A stretch of DNA of 7,573 nucleotides from SYAC01 sp046048055 (GTDB lineage Bacteria; Planctomycetota; Phycisphaerae; Phycisphaerales; SM1A02). Positions 1-6,214 of the stretch are shown one piece after another; position 1 is the stretch's first letter, and each line of letters begins with the position of its first letter. Below the pieces are notes generated by a model, which did not search any database, was not told the origin of the DNA, and saw only the letters and a program-made list of their open reading frames with translations. A program made the translations under genes and the position numbers. The stretch is taken from NCBI GenBank assembly GCA_046048055.1, contig JBJOGW010000011.1, positions 1 through 7,573 of the forward strand, in the 5' to 3' direction.

Positions 1-1
1 G

Positions 2-73
2 GGGGCCTTCATGTACGTGGGCAGCCTGGACGATGCCCGCCAGAAGGCCGACAAGATGGCCGCGGCGGTCTGA
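2..73 (+). CDS. C-terminal fragment of an unrecognised protein
   Basis: An open frame enters from the left edge and stops at TGA 71-73, giving the last 23 residues of a protein ending LDDARQKADKMAAAV. The fragment is alanine- and charge-rich and looks like a terminal amphipathic helix. It is too short to assign a family. The frame differs from that of the downstream sigma gene, so this is a separate gene. No T-rich intrinsic terminator is visible directly after the stop codon. Confidence 0.6.
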   Translation, partial: GAFMYVGSLDDARQKADKMAAAV

Positions 74-130
74 GTCGCCTCAGGTCCACGAGCCAGACGG
101 GGCCGCCGCATTTTCGGGCAAATTTCGCCT

Positions 131-158
131 TTGCGACAAAATCCGCAACTTCCATGAT
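131..158 (+). promoter_or_regulatory. weak candidate promoter for the sigma gene
   Basis: The stretch around 110-150 is the least GC-rich part of the leader. TTGCGA (131-136) resembles a -35 box. CATGAT (153-158), 16 bases further on, matches four of six -10 consensus bases. This would give a long 5' leader of roughly 190 bases that includes the hairpin at 287-323. The match is poor and planctomycete promoters are badly defined, so this is a suggestion only. Confidence 0.2.
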
Positions 159-286
159 CGGCCGGAATCCCCGTGCACGCGTTACAGATGTGCAGTGCCT
201 CGCTCATGCAGCGGCCACTGTCGCGGGCCCTTCCGGCGGCCGGAGTTCGGCAGCCTCCATTCGTGCGGGATGCGATGCCTCCCATC

Positions 287-323
287 CTCCCCCGAGCATC
301 AGGCAACCCTGGGCTCGGGGGAG
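287..323 (+). promoter_or_regulatory. strong leader hairpin upstream of the sigma gene
   Basis: A perfect 11-base inverted repeat, CTCCCCCGAGC (287-297) and GCTCGGGGGAG (313-323), encloses a 15-base loop. The loop can form four more pairs itself (CAGG 300-303 with CCTG 308-311, tetraloop CAAC). The structure ends 33 bases before the chosen ATG of the sigma gene. No run of T follows, so it does not look like a simple intrinsic terminator. It could be a leader hairpin affecting translation or stability of the sigma mRNA, or a protein-binding palindrome. The remainder of 74-356 shows no convincing gene. Confidence 0.5.
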
Positions 324-356
324 CATGGGCTGGCACACCGTTGCAAGGCTGAGTCC

Positions 357-917
357 ATGACTCCACCTCGAGCATCCGACGATCGATCCACACCGCGTGT
401 GCGGGAGCCTGCTCCGCTTCCCGGGCTGCTCGCACAGCACTATCGATCGCTGCGGGACATCGCAAAGCGGGTCCTGGCCCAGCATCGCCTGTTGCAGAAG
501 GCTTCGGGCCCGGATCGCGTCAGTCCATCATCGCTGGTAGCCGAAGCCACGCTTCGCATGCTGCTGCAACGGAATCCGGTGCAGAACACCGATCACCTGC
601 ACGGGCTGGCGGCGATCTCGATGCGACGATCGCTTCTGGACCGAGCCCGCAAGCGCCGCTCCAACGAGCAGGCTCGCCGTCGGGCGGACCGCGACGCCCG
701 CCCCAACCCACCAGCCGATCCCGAGGGCGACCTCACAAGGACCCTGCAGGCTCTTCGCGCGGTGCATCCTCGCCAGGCCGAGGTGATCATGCTCGTTGGA
801 CTTCAGGACCTGTCGGTGGCCGACGTGGCCGCGCGGCTTGGGGTGAGCACCGCCACGGTGCAACGCGACCTGCGCGTGGCACGAGCGTGGATCGCCCAAC
901 GCCTGCAGGGCGGCTAA
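357..917 (+). CDS. ECF-type RNA polymerase sigma factor (planctomycete/TIGR02999-like, Sigma70_ECF)
   Basis: This 186-residue protein would direct RNA polymerase to a set of target promoters. Region 2 spans roughly residues 22-105, with LLAQHYRSLRDIAKRVL, a SPSSLVAEATLRML segment and the basic stretch SMRRSLLDRARKRR. Such a region binds core polymerase and the -10 element. A basic, proline-containing linker follows (about 106-123). Region 4 (about 126-183) has a helix-turn-helix, LSVADVAARLGVS then TATVQRDLRVARAWI, for -35 recognition. Family proteins are usually about 180-200 residues. The ATG at 357 gives that length and has AAGG (345-348) eight bases upstream. The frame stays open back to 33, but that part has no domain and would overlap the preceding gene. 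No anti-sigma gene is adjacent. The gene ends three bases from the convergent kinase gene. In related systems such sigma factors are linked to Ser/Thr kinases; that link is inferred here from position only. Confidence 0.85.
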   Translation: MTPPRASDDRSTPRVREPAPLPGLLAQHYRSLRDIAKRVLAQHRLLQKASGPDRVSPSSLVAEATLRMLLQRNPVQNTDHLHGLAAISMRRSLLDRARKRRSNEQARRRADRDARPNPPADPEGDLTRTLQALRAVHPRQAEVIMLVGLQDLSVADVAARLGVSTATVQRDLRVARAWIAQRLQGG

Positions 918-920
918 GGC

Positions 921-3527
921 CTAACCCGGGCCCGGGCCGGAAAGTTCCTGCCGCAGTCGCTGCGCCGCCTCACCGTGCCCCGCATCCGGCTCGGTCTGGT
1001 GCAGGGCCTCCAGGCAGCGGGCCAGATCCTCGCCCGCGGTGCGCACCCGCACGCTCGGAGCGTTGATCTGCCGAAGGCCGGCCAACGCCTCCTGAAGCGC
1101 CTCACGGGCCGGGTGCAGCTGACCCGCGTCCAACAGGATGGCGCCACGGCGCCCCACGAACACCCATCGACGAGGATCCGTGGCGTCGGTGCCGCGCATG
1201 ATCACCGCCACGGCACGATCGGCATAGGGCAGCGCCTCCTGAGGTCGGCCCTGGTCCTGCAGGGCTCGGGCCACGTTGTTGCAACCGGTGGCCACGTCGG
1301 GGTGCTCGGGGCCCAGCGCCTTCTCCCACACCTGGAGCGCCTCGCGAAACGCCCGCTCGGCCTGGGCATGCTGGCCCTGGTTGCGATGCGCAAAGCCCAG
1401 CAGGTTGCGCGTGCGGGCCACCTCGGAGTGGTCCGGGCCGTACGCAGCCTCCACCGTGATGGCGGCCGCCTCGAGCAGCGACACCGCTTCGGGAATCTTG
1501 TCCACGCGTTGCAGCAGGTCCGCCAGGTTCACCTGCACCAGCGCCACCGTGGGATGCCGAGGTCCCAGCCCCTGCTCAAGGATGCGCAACGACTCGCGCA
1601 GGCTGCGCTCGGCCTCGGGGTACGCCTCAAGGTCCTTCAGCAGCAGGCCCAGGTTGTTCCAGTCCATGGACAGTTCCAGGTCATCCGCATCCAGCCGCGA
1701 CTGGTTGGTGCGCAGCGTTGCCTCGATGAAGGGCCGGGCGTCCTCCAGCCTGCCCACGGTCTGCAGCAGCATGCCCAGGTTGCCCTGCGTGCCTGCCAGC
1801 ACCACGGCCTCGGGGTTCGCCATCGCATCCAGGCGTCGCATCGCGTCCCTGAGCAGCGTCTCGGCCGGCTCGGCCTTGCCCTGATCCAGCAGGGCAAGCG
1901 ACAGATCGTTGAGTGCCTGCAGCGTGGGCACCGCATCCGGGCCATCCACCCCGGCATGCATCACCATGGCCTCGCGCAGCAGCGCTTCGGCCTGCTCCAG
2001 TTGCCCGAGTGACTGCAGGCACAGCCCAAGCCGATGCAGCGCATCCGCCGTGGCGGTGGAACGCGGATCCAGTCGCCGACGGGTCTCCACCGCCCGCTCC
2101 AATGGCGGCAGGGCCTCGGCTGCCAGGCCCAGTTGCAGGCGCGCCATGCCGATCGCCTGCTCGATGCGGGCCTGCTCGAGCGGACGGCCCAGGAACTCGC
2201 CCGCCTGCAGTCGCCTGGCCGCGGCGTCCAGCGCCTCGCGCACGGTCACGTCCTGCTGGCCGCCTGGCCGCCATGGATCCGCCGCGCCGAGCATCTGCAC
2301 CAGGAAGTCGGTCACGGCGATGGCGGCACGTGCCTCGCGCTCCGCCCGCATCGCGCTTCGAACGCTCAGCACCGTGGCCACCAGAAGGGCCGCCGTCACC
2401 GCGGCCGCGGCCGTCACGCCGACCACGTGCCGACGCACAAAACGCCCGGTGCGGTACGTCACGCTCGGCGGACGCGCCAGCACCGGCATGCCCTGCAGGT
2501 GCCGCTCCAGGTCCTGCAGCAACGAGCCCGCATCGGCGTATCGACGCCGGGTCTCCTCCTCGAGGCACTTGCCCACGATGGCGTCCAGATCGCCTTCCAG
2601 CGAACGCAGCAGGCTCGAAGGCGCCAGTCCTCGCCGCTCGGCCGCGATCGCCGCGGCGGTGGGATCCGCCCGCATCCAGCGCCGGTACCGGTCCGAGGGC
2701 CGCATGCAACGGGCCGCCTCCACGGAACCGTCGGGCCTTCGGTGGGGATCATGGTCCAGCGGCCGCGCCCCACACAGCAGCTCGCCCAGGATCACGCCCA
2801 GGGCCCAGAGGTCGCTGCGGACCTCGGCATTGCCCGCGGCCTGCTCCGGCGCCATGTACGCCGGCGTCCCGACCAGCGACTCACCCTGCGTGGCCAACGA
2901 GGTGAGCGGGTCCGCCCCTTCGACCGCCTTGGCGATCCCGAAGTCGATCACGCGCGGCTGCACCTGCCCCGCCTCCACGCCCACCAGGATGTTCGCGGGC
3001 TTCAGATCGCGGTGAATCACGCCCTTCTGGTGCGCGTGCTGCACGCCGGCGACCGCCTGCATGAACAGCCTGAGCCTGGCATGCAGCCCCAGATTCTCCA
3101 GATCCGCATGCTGCGTGATGGCGATGCCGGTCACCAACGGCATGGCGAACCACGGACGCCCGTCCTGGCTCAGTCCGCTCTCGAAGACGGTGGCGACCGC
3201 CGGATGGTCCATCAGCGCCAGCGCCTGCTGCTCGCCACGAAACCGGGCGAGCACGCTGTGGCTGTCCATGCCGCGCTTGAGCAACTTGACCGCGGCCAGT
3301 CGCCGCACCGGTTCGGTCTGCGCGCCCAGCATCACGCTGCCAAAGCCGCCCTCGCCCAGTTCACCCAGGATCTCGAAGGGACCCAGACGCTCCGGCAACT
3401 CCGCGCCTCCGCTCGACGGTGCGTCATCCCCGCTGCCCGCGCGCGTGAGTGCCTCGGCGGAACGCAGGTCCGTGGCGAAGCCTCGCTCGGCCAAACGGTC
3501 CAGAAGATCCTGTGCGGAAAGCTTCAT
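921..3527 (-). CDS. membrane Ser/Thr protein kinase with C-terminal TPR domain
   Basis: This 868-residue protein has an N-terminal Hanks-type kinase domain at about residues 49-345. Visible elements are the glycine loop GEGGFGSV (58-65), ATP-binding Lys81, helix-C Glu99, the catalytic loop HRDLKPANI (172-180, Asp174), DFG (195-197), APE (226-228) and SDLWALGV (238-245). All catalytic residues are present, so it should be active. One hydrophobic segment (about 367-389) follows RFVRRH, which should place the kinase in the cytoplasm and the remainder outside the membrane. From about residue 472 to 845 there are eight to nine TPR units of the 42-residue kinesin-light-chain type, probably a protein-binding sensor or scaffold. 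The C-terminus is a GPGPG tail. The ATG lies six bases after the stop codon of the upstream lipoprotein gene, so the two are likely co-transcribed and translationally coupled. This architecture is common in Planctomycetota. The substrate is unknown; the adjacent sigma factor is a candidate. Confidence 0.93.
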   Translation of the reverse strand: MKLSAQDLLDRLAERGFATDLRSAEALTRAGSGDDAPSSGGAELPERLGPFEILGELGEGGFGSVMLGAQTEPVRRLAAVKLLKRGMDSHSVLARFRGEQQALALMDHPAVATVFESGLSQDGRPWFAMPLVTGIAITQHADLENLGLHARLRLFMQAVAGVQHAHQKGVIHRDLKPANILVGVEAGQVQPRVIDFGIAKAVEGADPLTSLATQGESLVGTPAYMAPEQAAGNAEVRSDLWALGVILGELLCGARPLDHDPHRRPDGSVEAARCMRPSDRYRRWMRADPTAAAIAAERRGLAPSSLLRSLEGDLDAIVGKCLEEETRRRYADAGSLLQDLERHLQGMPVLARPPSVTYRTGRFVRRHVVGVTAAAAVTAALLVATVLSVRSAMRAEREARAAIAVTDFLVQMLGAADPWRPGGQQDVTVREALDAAARRLQAGEFLGRPLEQARIEQAIGMARLQLGLAAEALPPLERAVETRRRLDPRSTATADALHRLGLCLQSLGQLEQAEALLREAMVMHAGVDGPDAVPTLQALNDLSLALLDQGKAEPAETLLRDAMRRLDAMANPEAVVLAGTQGNLGMLLQTVGRLEDARPFIEATLRTNQSRLDADDLELSMDWNNLGLLLKDLEAYPEAERSLRESLRILEQGLGPRHPTVALVQVNLADLLQRVDKIPEAVSLLEAAAITVEAAYGPDHSEVARTRNLLGFAHRNQGQHAQAERAFREALQVWEKALGPEHPDVATGCNNVARALQDQGRPQEALPYADRAVAVIMRGTDATDPRRWVFVGRRGAILLDAGQLHPAREALQEALAGLRQINAPSVRVRTAGEDLARCLEALHQTEPDAGHGEAAQRLRQELSGPGPG

Positions 3528-3533
3528 GCCAGG

Positions 3534-3869
3534 TCACTCGCTCTGGGCCCAGTCTCCGGCGCGAAACCCGCTGACCTGCCCGCGTTCGTCGAAGTAGACC
3601 ACCCACGCGTGCGGGTGGGGCTGCTCGGGAAACATGGCCCCGGTGGCCAGCGAGCTCAGATTGTCGCCGTACTGCCAGCGGGCACGGTCCACGATCACCT
3701 GCCCGTGCTCGCTCCGCGGCTCGTAGCGGCTGCTCGGCGTGCCCAGCAGGTCCTCCACCTGCGACTGGGTCATGCCGGGCTTCAGCCGGCCCCAGTTCTC
3801 CTGGTACTGCGACTCGCATGCGAGCATCAGCGTCGGAACGCTCCACAGGAAGGCTCGCCACGCATGCAT
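3534..3869 (-). CDS. small BamE/SmpA-OmlA-like lipoprotein
   Basis: This is a 111-residue protein. Its N-terminus MHAWRAFLWSVPTLMLAC looks like a short lipoprotein signal with Cys18 as the lipidated residue; the lipobox (MLAC) is imperfect. The body matches the SmpA/OmlA (BamE-like) pattern: WGRLKPGMTQSQVEDLLGTP (27-45), then ARWQYGD (63-69) and VVYFDERGQVSGF (90-102). Proteins with this fold are small envelope lipoproteins or periplasmic domains; BamE itself belongs to the outer-membrane protein assembly machine. The similarity is to the domain and does not establish that this is BamE. The frame stays open upstream to about 4292, but only ATG 3869 gives a signal peptide, and the upstream translation is arginine/proline-rich shadow sequence of the opposite gene. 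No good Shine-Dalgarno is seen. The gene probably leads the operon with the kinase, suggesting an envelope role connected to kinase signalling. Confidence 0.75.
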   Translation of the reverse strand: MHAWRAFLWSVPTLMLACESQYQENWGRLKPGMTQSQVEDLLGTPSSRYEPRSEHGQVIVDRARWQYGDNLSSLATGAMFPEQPHPHAWVVYFDERGQVSGFRAGDWAQSE

Positions 3870-3958
3870 GGCCGCAGGGTACGAGCAGCCCGGCGGCTTC
3901 TCCAGCCGCCTCCGGTTTCGCCGCAGCCGATCCGGGCAGCGCTGGTAGATGTTTCTCC
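3870..3958. promoter_or_regulatory. divergent intergenic region with a perfect hairpin
   Basis: These 89 bases separate the lipoprotein-kinase operon from the metallopeptidase gene and must hold the promoters for one or both. A perfect inverted repeat GGCGGCT (3892-3898) / AGCCGCC (3904-3910) with a five-base spacer could be an operator or an RNA hairpin. An 8-base palindrome CAGCGCTG lies at 3937-3944. No convincing -35/-10 pair is visible on either strand. TAGAT at 3946-3950, close to the peptidase ATG, would fit a -10-like element of a leaderless message, but this is weak. Confidence 0.35.
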
Positions 3959-5914
3959 ATGCCAACCCTTGCCGAGCTACCCACCCACGCCGCCGTTGAA
4001 GCCATTGCCCGGGCGCATGGCCCGCAGGCCGGCGCCCTGCGGGGCGTGCAGCAGGTGGCCGCCCGCTGGCAACCCCAGGACGGTGACGCCGAGGCCTTCG
4101 TGGCCTTCTGCCGGGATCACTTCGTGGCGGACAGTGCGGCTCGTGCAAGGCTGCTGGACCGGCTGGAACGCGCCATGGAGACGGTATCGGGCCACCTTCA
4201 CGAGATCCGTCGCGATCTGCGGTGGTGGACCGACGTGCGAACCGACACCTTCCCCGGCGTGGACGACGTGCTGGCCAGGTTCGACCCGGCACCGGATCTG
4301 TCGGACCAGTTCTATCGACAGAAGATCGGCTTCATCGCACTGCTCAACTTTCCGCGCAGCGATCTGGCCGAGATGCTCGAGCAGGGCGGCGCCTGGAGCG
4401 TGGATCGCTGGGCGGAGTCGCGGCTGGCTCAGGCCTTCGGTCCGCGCATTCCCCCCGAACTTGGCGATCGCGCCCGGCGCGTCGGGCACCAGGCCAACGT
4501 GTTCGTGGCTGGCTTCCATGTGCCGGTGGAGACGCTTGTCGATTCGAGCGGCAGGCGCTGGCTGCCTGCGGGCCGGAAGCTGCTCGCCCACTGGCTGGTT
4601 CGCGAGGAGGTCAAGGCCAACTATGGCGATCCTGCGAATGGCCTGGCCCGCCAGCGCGCCCTCATGTGGGTCATGGCCCGGCACATCGACGGCACCATCC
4701 CCGCGAGCGTGATGGATGGAACGAACACGCTCGACTGGGACAGCCAGGCGAACACCCTCGGTGGCAAGCCCGCCACCAGCCTGCACGGCCCGCAGCGCTA
4801 CCGGCACTGGCTGGCCCATCGAGATCTGGCGTTCGAGTTCGATCGGCTGCATCCGGAAGCCCCCACCGCCATCGCCCGCAAGTTCGAACTGGACCGCGAG
4901 ATGCCCGAGGCGGAAGTGGAGCGCCTGCTCGTCGACCTGCTCGGGCACCCGGTGATGGCCAGGGTGGCGGCATGGCTCCGTGCCCGCCTCGGCCGCCCGC
5001 TCGAGCCGCACGACATCTACTTCGAGGACATCGCCGAAGTGAAGCCCGCCGAGCAGATGAACGCGGCGGTGAAGCGGCTGTTCCCCGACGAGAAGGCCTT
5101 CGAGCGCCAGCTGCCCGAGGTGCTCCGCGGCCTGGGCTTCACCGCGGCCGATGCGCAGTTCCTGGGCTCGCGCATTCGGGTGGAGATCGCCCGCGGCAGT
5201 GGCCACGCCATGCGGCCGGGCAAGCCCGAGTACGGCGCGTGGCTGCGCACCAGCCGTCTCGATGCCGAGTTTGGCTGGGATGGCTTCGACACCGCCATGC
5301 ACGAGCTGGGCCACAACCTGGAGCAGCTCTGCAGCACGCACTACGCACCACGGCCACTGCTGCGCGGCGTGCCCAACACCGCATGCACCGAGGCGTTCGC
5401 GTTTCTCTACCAGTCGCTGGGGCGCCAGGTGCTGGGCCTTGAGACCGCCGAGCAGGCCGCTCGCGCCTTCCACGTGGAGAGCCTGGCCACCATGCTGGCC
5501 GCCTTCCAGATCGCGGGCCCCAGCCTGCTCGAGCTGCAGGCCTGGCGATGGATCTACGCCAATCCCAGGGCCACCCCCGAGCAGCTGCGTGACGAGGTGC
5601 TGGCCATCGCGGAACGCCTGTGGTCACGCTTCCACGAGCCGCACTTCGGCAAGGACCCGTACCGGATCCTGGCCGCGTACCAGCACATGATCGGGCATCC
5701 GCTCTACCTGGCCGACTACACCATCGGCCATGTCATGAGCCACCAGATCCGCGCCCACCTGCGTGATCGCGACCTGGCCGCCGAGACCAAGCGCATCACC
5801 AGCATCGGCAACGTGACGCCCGACGCGTGGATGCGGCAGGCCGTGGGCAGCCCGCTCTCGATCGAGCCGCTCGCCCGCAACGCGGCGGCGGCGATCCAGT
5901 CCATGGCTCCTTGA
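3959..5914 (+). CDS. M3-like gluzincin zinc metallopeptidase
   Basis: This 651-residue protein should hydrolyse peptides. The zinc site HELGH (448-452) supplies two His ligands and the catalytic Glu449; Glu478 in NTACTEAF, 26 residues after His452, fits the third ligand of a gluzincin. Near the C-terminus, HPLYLADYTIGHVMSHQ (580-596) resembles the His/Tyr-rich strand that stabilises the transition state in M3 oligopeptidases. The mostly helical N-terminal 430 residues and the total length also fit M3. One deviation is that M3 enzymes normally read HExGHxxH, whereas this protein has HELGHNLE. No signal peptide or membrane segment is seen, so it is probably cytoplasmic, for example in peptide turnover. 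The frame is open from 3818, but that start would overlap the divergent lipoprotein gene and adds a low-complexity Ala/Ser/Pro stretch. ATG 3959 is preferred although no Shine-Dalgarno is visible. A distant M2 or M32 relative is the alternative. The link to the neighbouring signalling genes is unknown. Confidence 0.8.
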   Translation: MPTLAELPTHAAVEAIARAHGPQAGALRGVQQVAARWQPQDGDAEAFVAFCRDHFVADSAARARLLDRLERAMETVSGHLHEIRRDLRWWTDVRTDTFPGVDDVLARFDPAPDLSDQFYRQKIGFIALLNFPRSDLAEMLEQGGAWSVDRWAESRLAQAFGPRIPPELGDRARRVGHQANVFVAGFHVPVETLVDSSGRRWLPAGRKLLAHWLVREEVKANYGDPANGLARQRALMWVMARHIDGTIPASVMDGTNTLDWDSQANTLGGKPATSLHGPQRYRHWLAHRDLAFEFDRLHPEAPTAIARKFELDREMPEAEVERLLVDLLGHPVMARVAAWLRARLGRPLEPHDIYFEDIAEVKPAEQMNAAVKRLFPDEKAFERQLPEVLRGLGFTAADAQFLGSRIRVEIARGSGHAMRPGKPEYGAWLRTSRLDAEFGWDGFDTAMHELGHNLEQLCSTHYAPRPLLRGVPNTACTEAFAFLYQSLGRQVLGLETAEQAARAFHVESLATMLAAFQIAGPSLLELQAWRWIYANPRATPEQLRDEVLAIAERLWSRFHEPHFGKDPYRILAAYQHMIGHPLYLADYTIGHVMSHQIRAHLRDRDLAAETKRITSIGNVTPDAWMRQAVGSPLSIEPLARNAAAAIQSMAP

Positions 5915-5968
5915 GCGACGGCGGTCACGGCCGCATCGGCTCATGCCCGCGGCAGGCTTGCGGCCGCT

Positions 5969-6132
5969 CCGCCCCACGGGCCGGACCCGCACGCGGCCGC
6001 CTCGGCTCCGCTTCGCATGCGCCTCGGCTCAGCGCTTCTCGCTTCGCTCGGCATGGCCAATCCTGCTTAGGTGCGCGGTTCACTCGCTGCGCTCGGCGCG
6101 ATGCCGCTTTGCGGGTCCGGCCCGTGGGGCGG
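5969..6132. repeat. 164-base intergenic element bounded by a perfect 23-base inverted repeat
   Basis: The arms at 5969-5991 and 6110-6132 are exact reverse complements; the left arm begins CCGCCCCACGGG and the right arm ends CCCGTGGGGCGG. The 118-base interior contains the direct repeat GCCTCGGCTC (5999-6008 and 6021-6030) and two copies of CGCTCGGC (6045-6052 and 6090-6097). With small bulges the stem can extend inward by five more pairs (GCGGC 5993-5997 with GCCGC 6103-6107). The element has no plausible gene. It lies between two convergent genes, 55 bases after the peptidase stop codon. It may be a MITE-like or extragenic palindromic repeat, or a large stem-loop at the 3' end of the peptidase message. 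No convincing target-site duplication was found. The rest of 5915-6153 shows nothing else recognisable. Confidence 0.7.
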
Positions 6133-6153
6133 GACTTGCCTTGTGGTGGCATG

Positions 6154-6189
6154 AAGAAAGCCCCCCGGCGTGCGTGCGCCGAGGGGCTT
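6154..6189 (-). terminator. intrinsic terminator of the PEP-CTERM-like gene
   Basis: Read on the minus strand, AAGCCCC-T-CGGCG pairs with CGCCG-G-GGGGCTT (6158-6170 against 6177-6189): 12 base pairs, one internal mismatch and a six-base loop. The stem runs into a T-rich tail, TTTCTT (minus strand, about 6159 to 6154). It starts 25 bases after the stop codon of the gene at 6215-7189. The plus-strand reading has no T-run after the stem, so it acts mainly on minus-strand transcripts. The sequence is almost duplicated at 7480-7515. Confidence 0.85.
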
Positions 6190-6214
6190 GAACATGCAGA
6201 CGAGAATGTCCGTC

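Noticed and set aside
164..184. GGAAT ... CGTTA as an ECF-type autoregulated promoter
   Set aside because: The spacing of 11 bases is too short for the usual 16-17 of ECF promoters.
33..356. N-terminal extension of the sigma gene to the ATG at 33
   Set aside because: It would overlap the preceding gene's end, adds 108 residues without any domain, and makes the protein far longer than the family norm.
2034..4712. An 892-residue plus-strand open frame antisense to the kinase and lipoprotein genes
   Set aside because: It has no recognisable domain, is rich in Arg/His/Gln/Pro as expected of antisense GC-rich DNA, and runs across the divergent gap into another frame of the peptidase gene. The minus-strand kinase has complete catalytic motifs.
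3977..5473. A 498-residue minus-strand open frame inside the metallopeptidase gene
   Set aside because: It is a shadow of the peptidase, which carries the HELGH motif and downstream Glu ligand; the shadow has no domain signature.
6082..6097. ACTCGCTGCGCTCGGC resembles sequence near ColE1-type plasmid origins
   Set aside because: The similarity is short, no other origin sequence surrounds it, and such GC-rich patterns recur within this element.
5957..6139. CTTGC on both sides of the inverted-repeat element (5957-5961, 6135-6139) as a target-site duplication
   Set aside because: The copies do not abut the arms and lie at unequal distances (7 and 3 bases), so they are probably chance.
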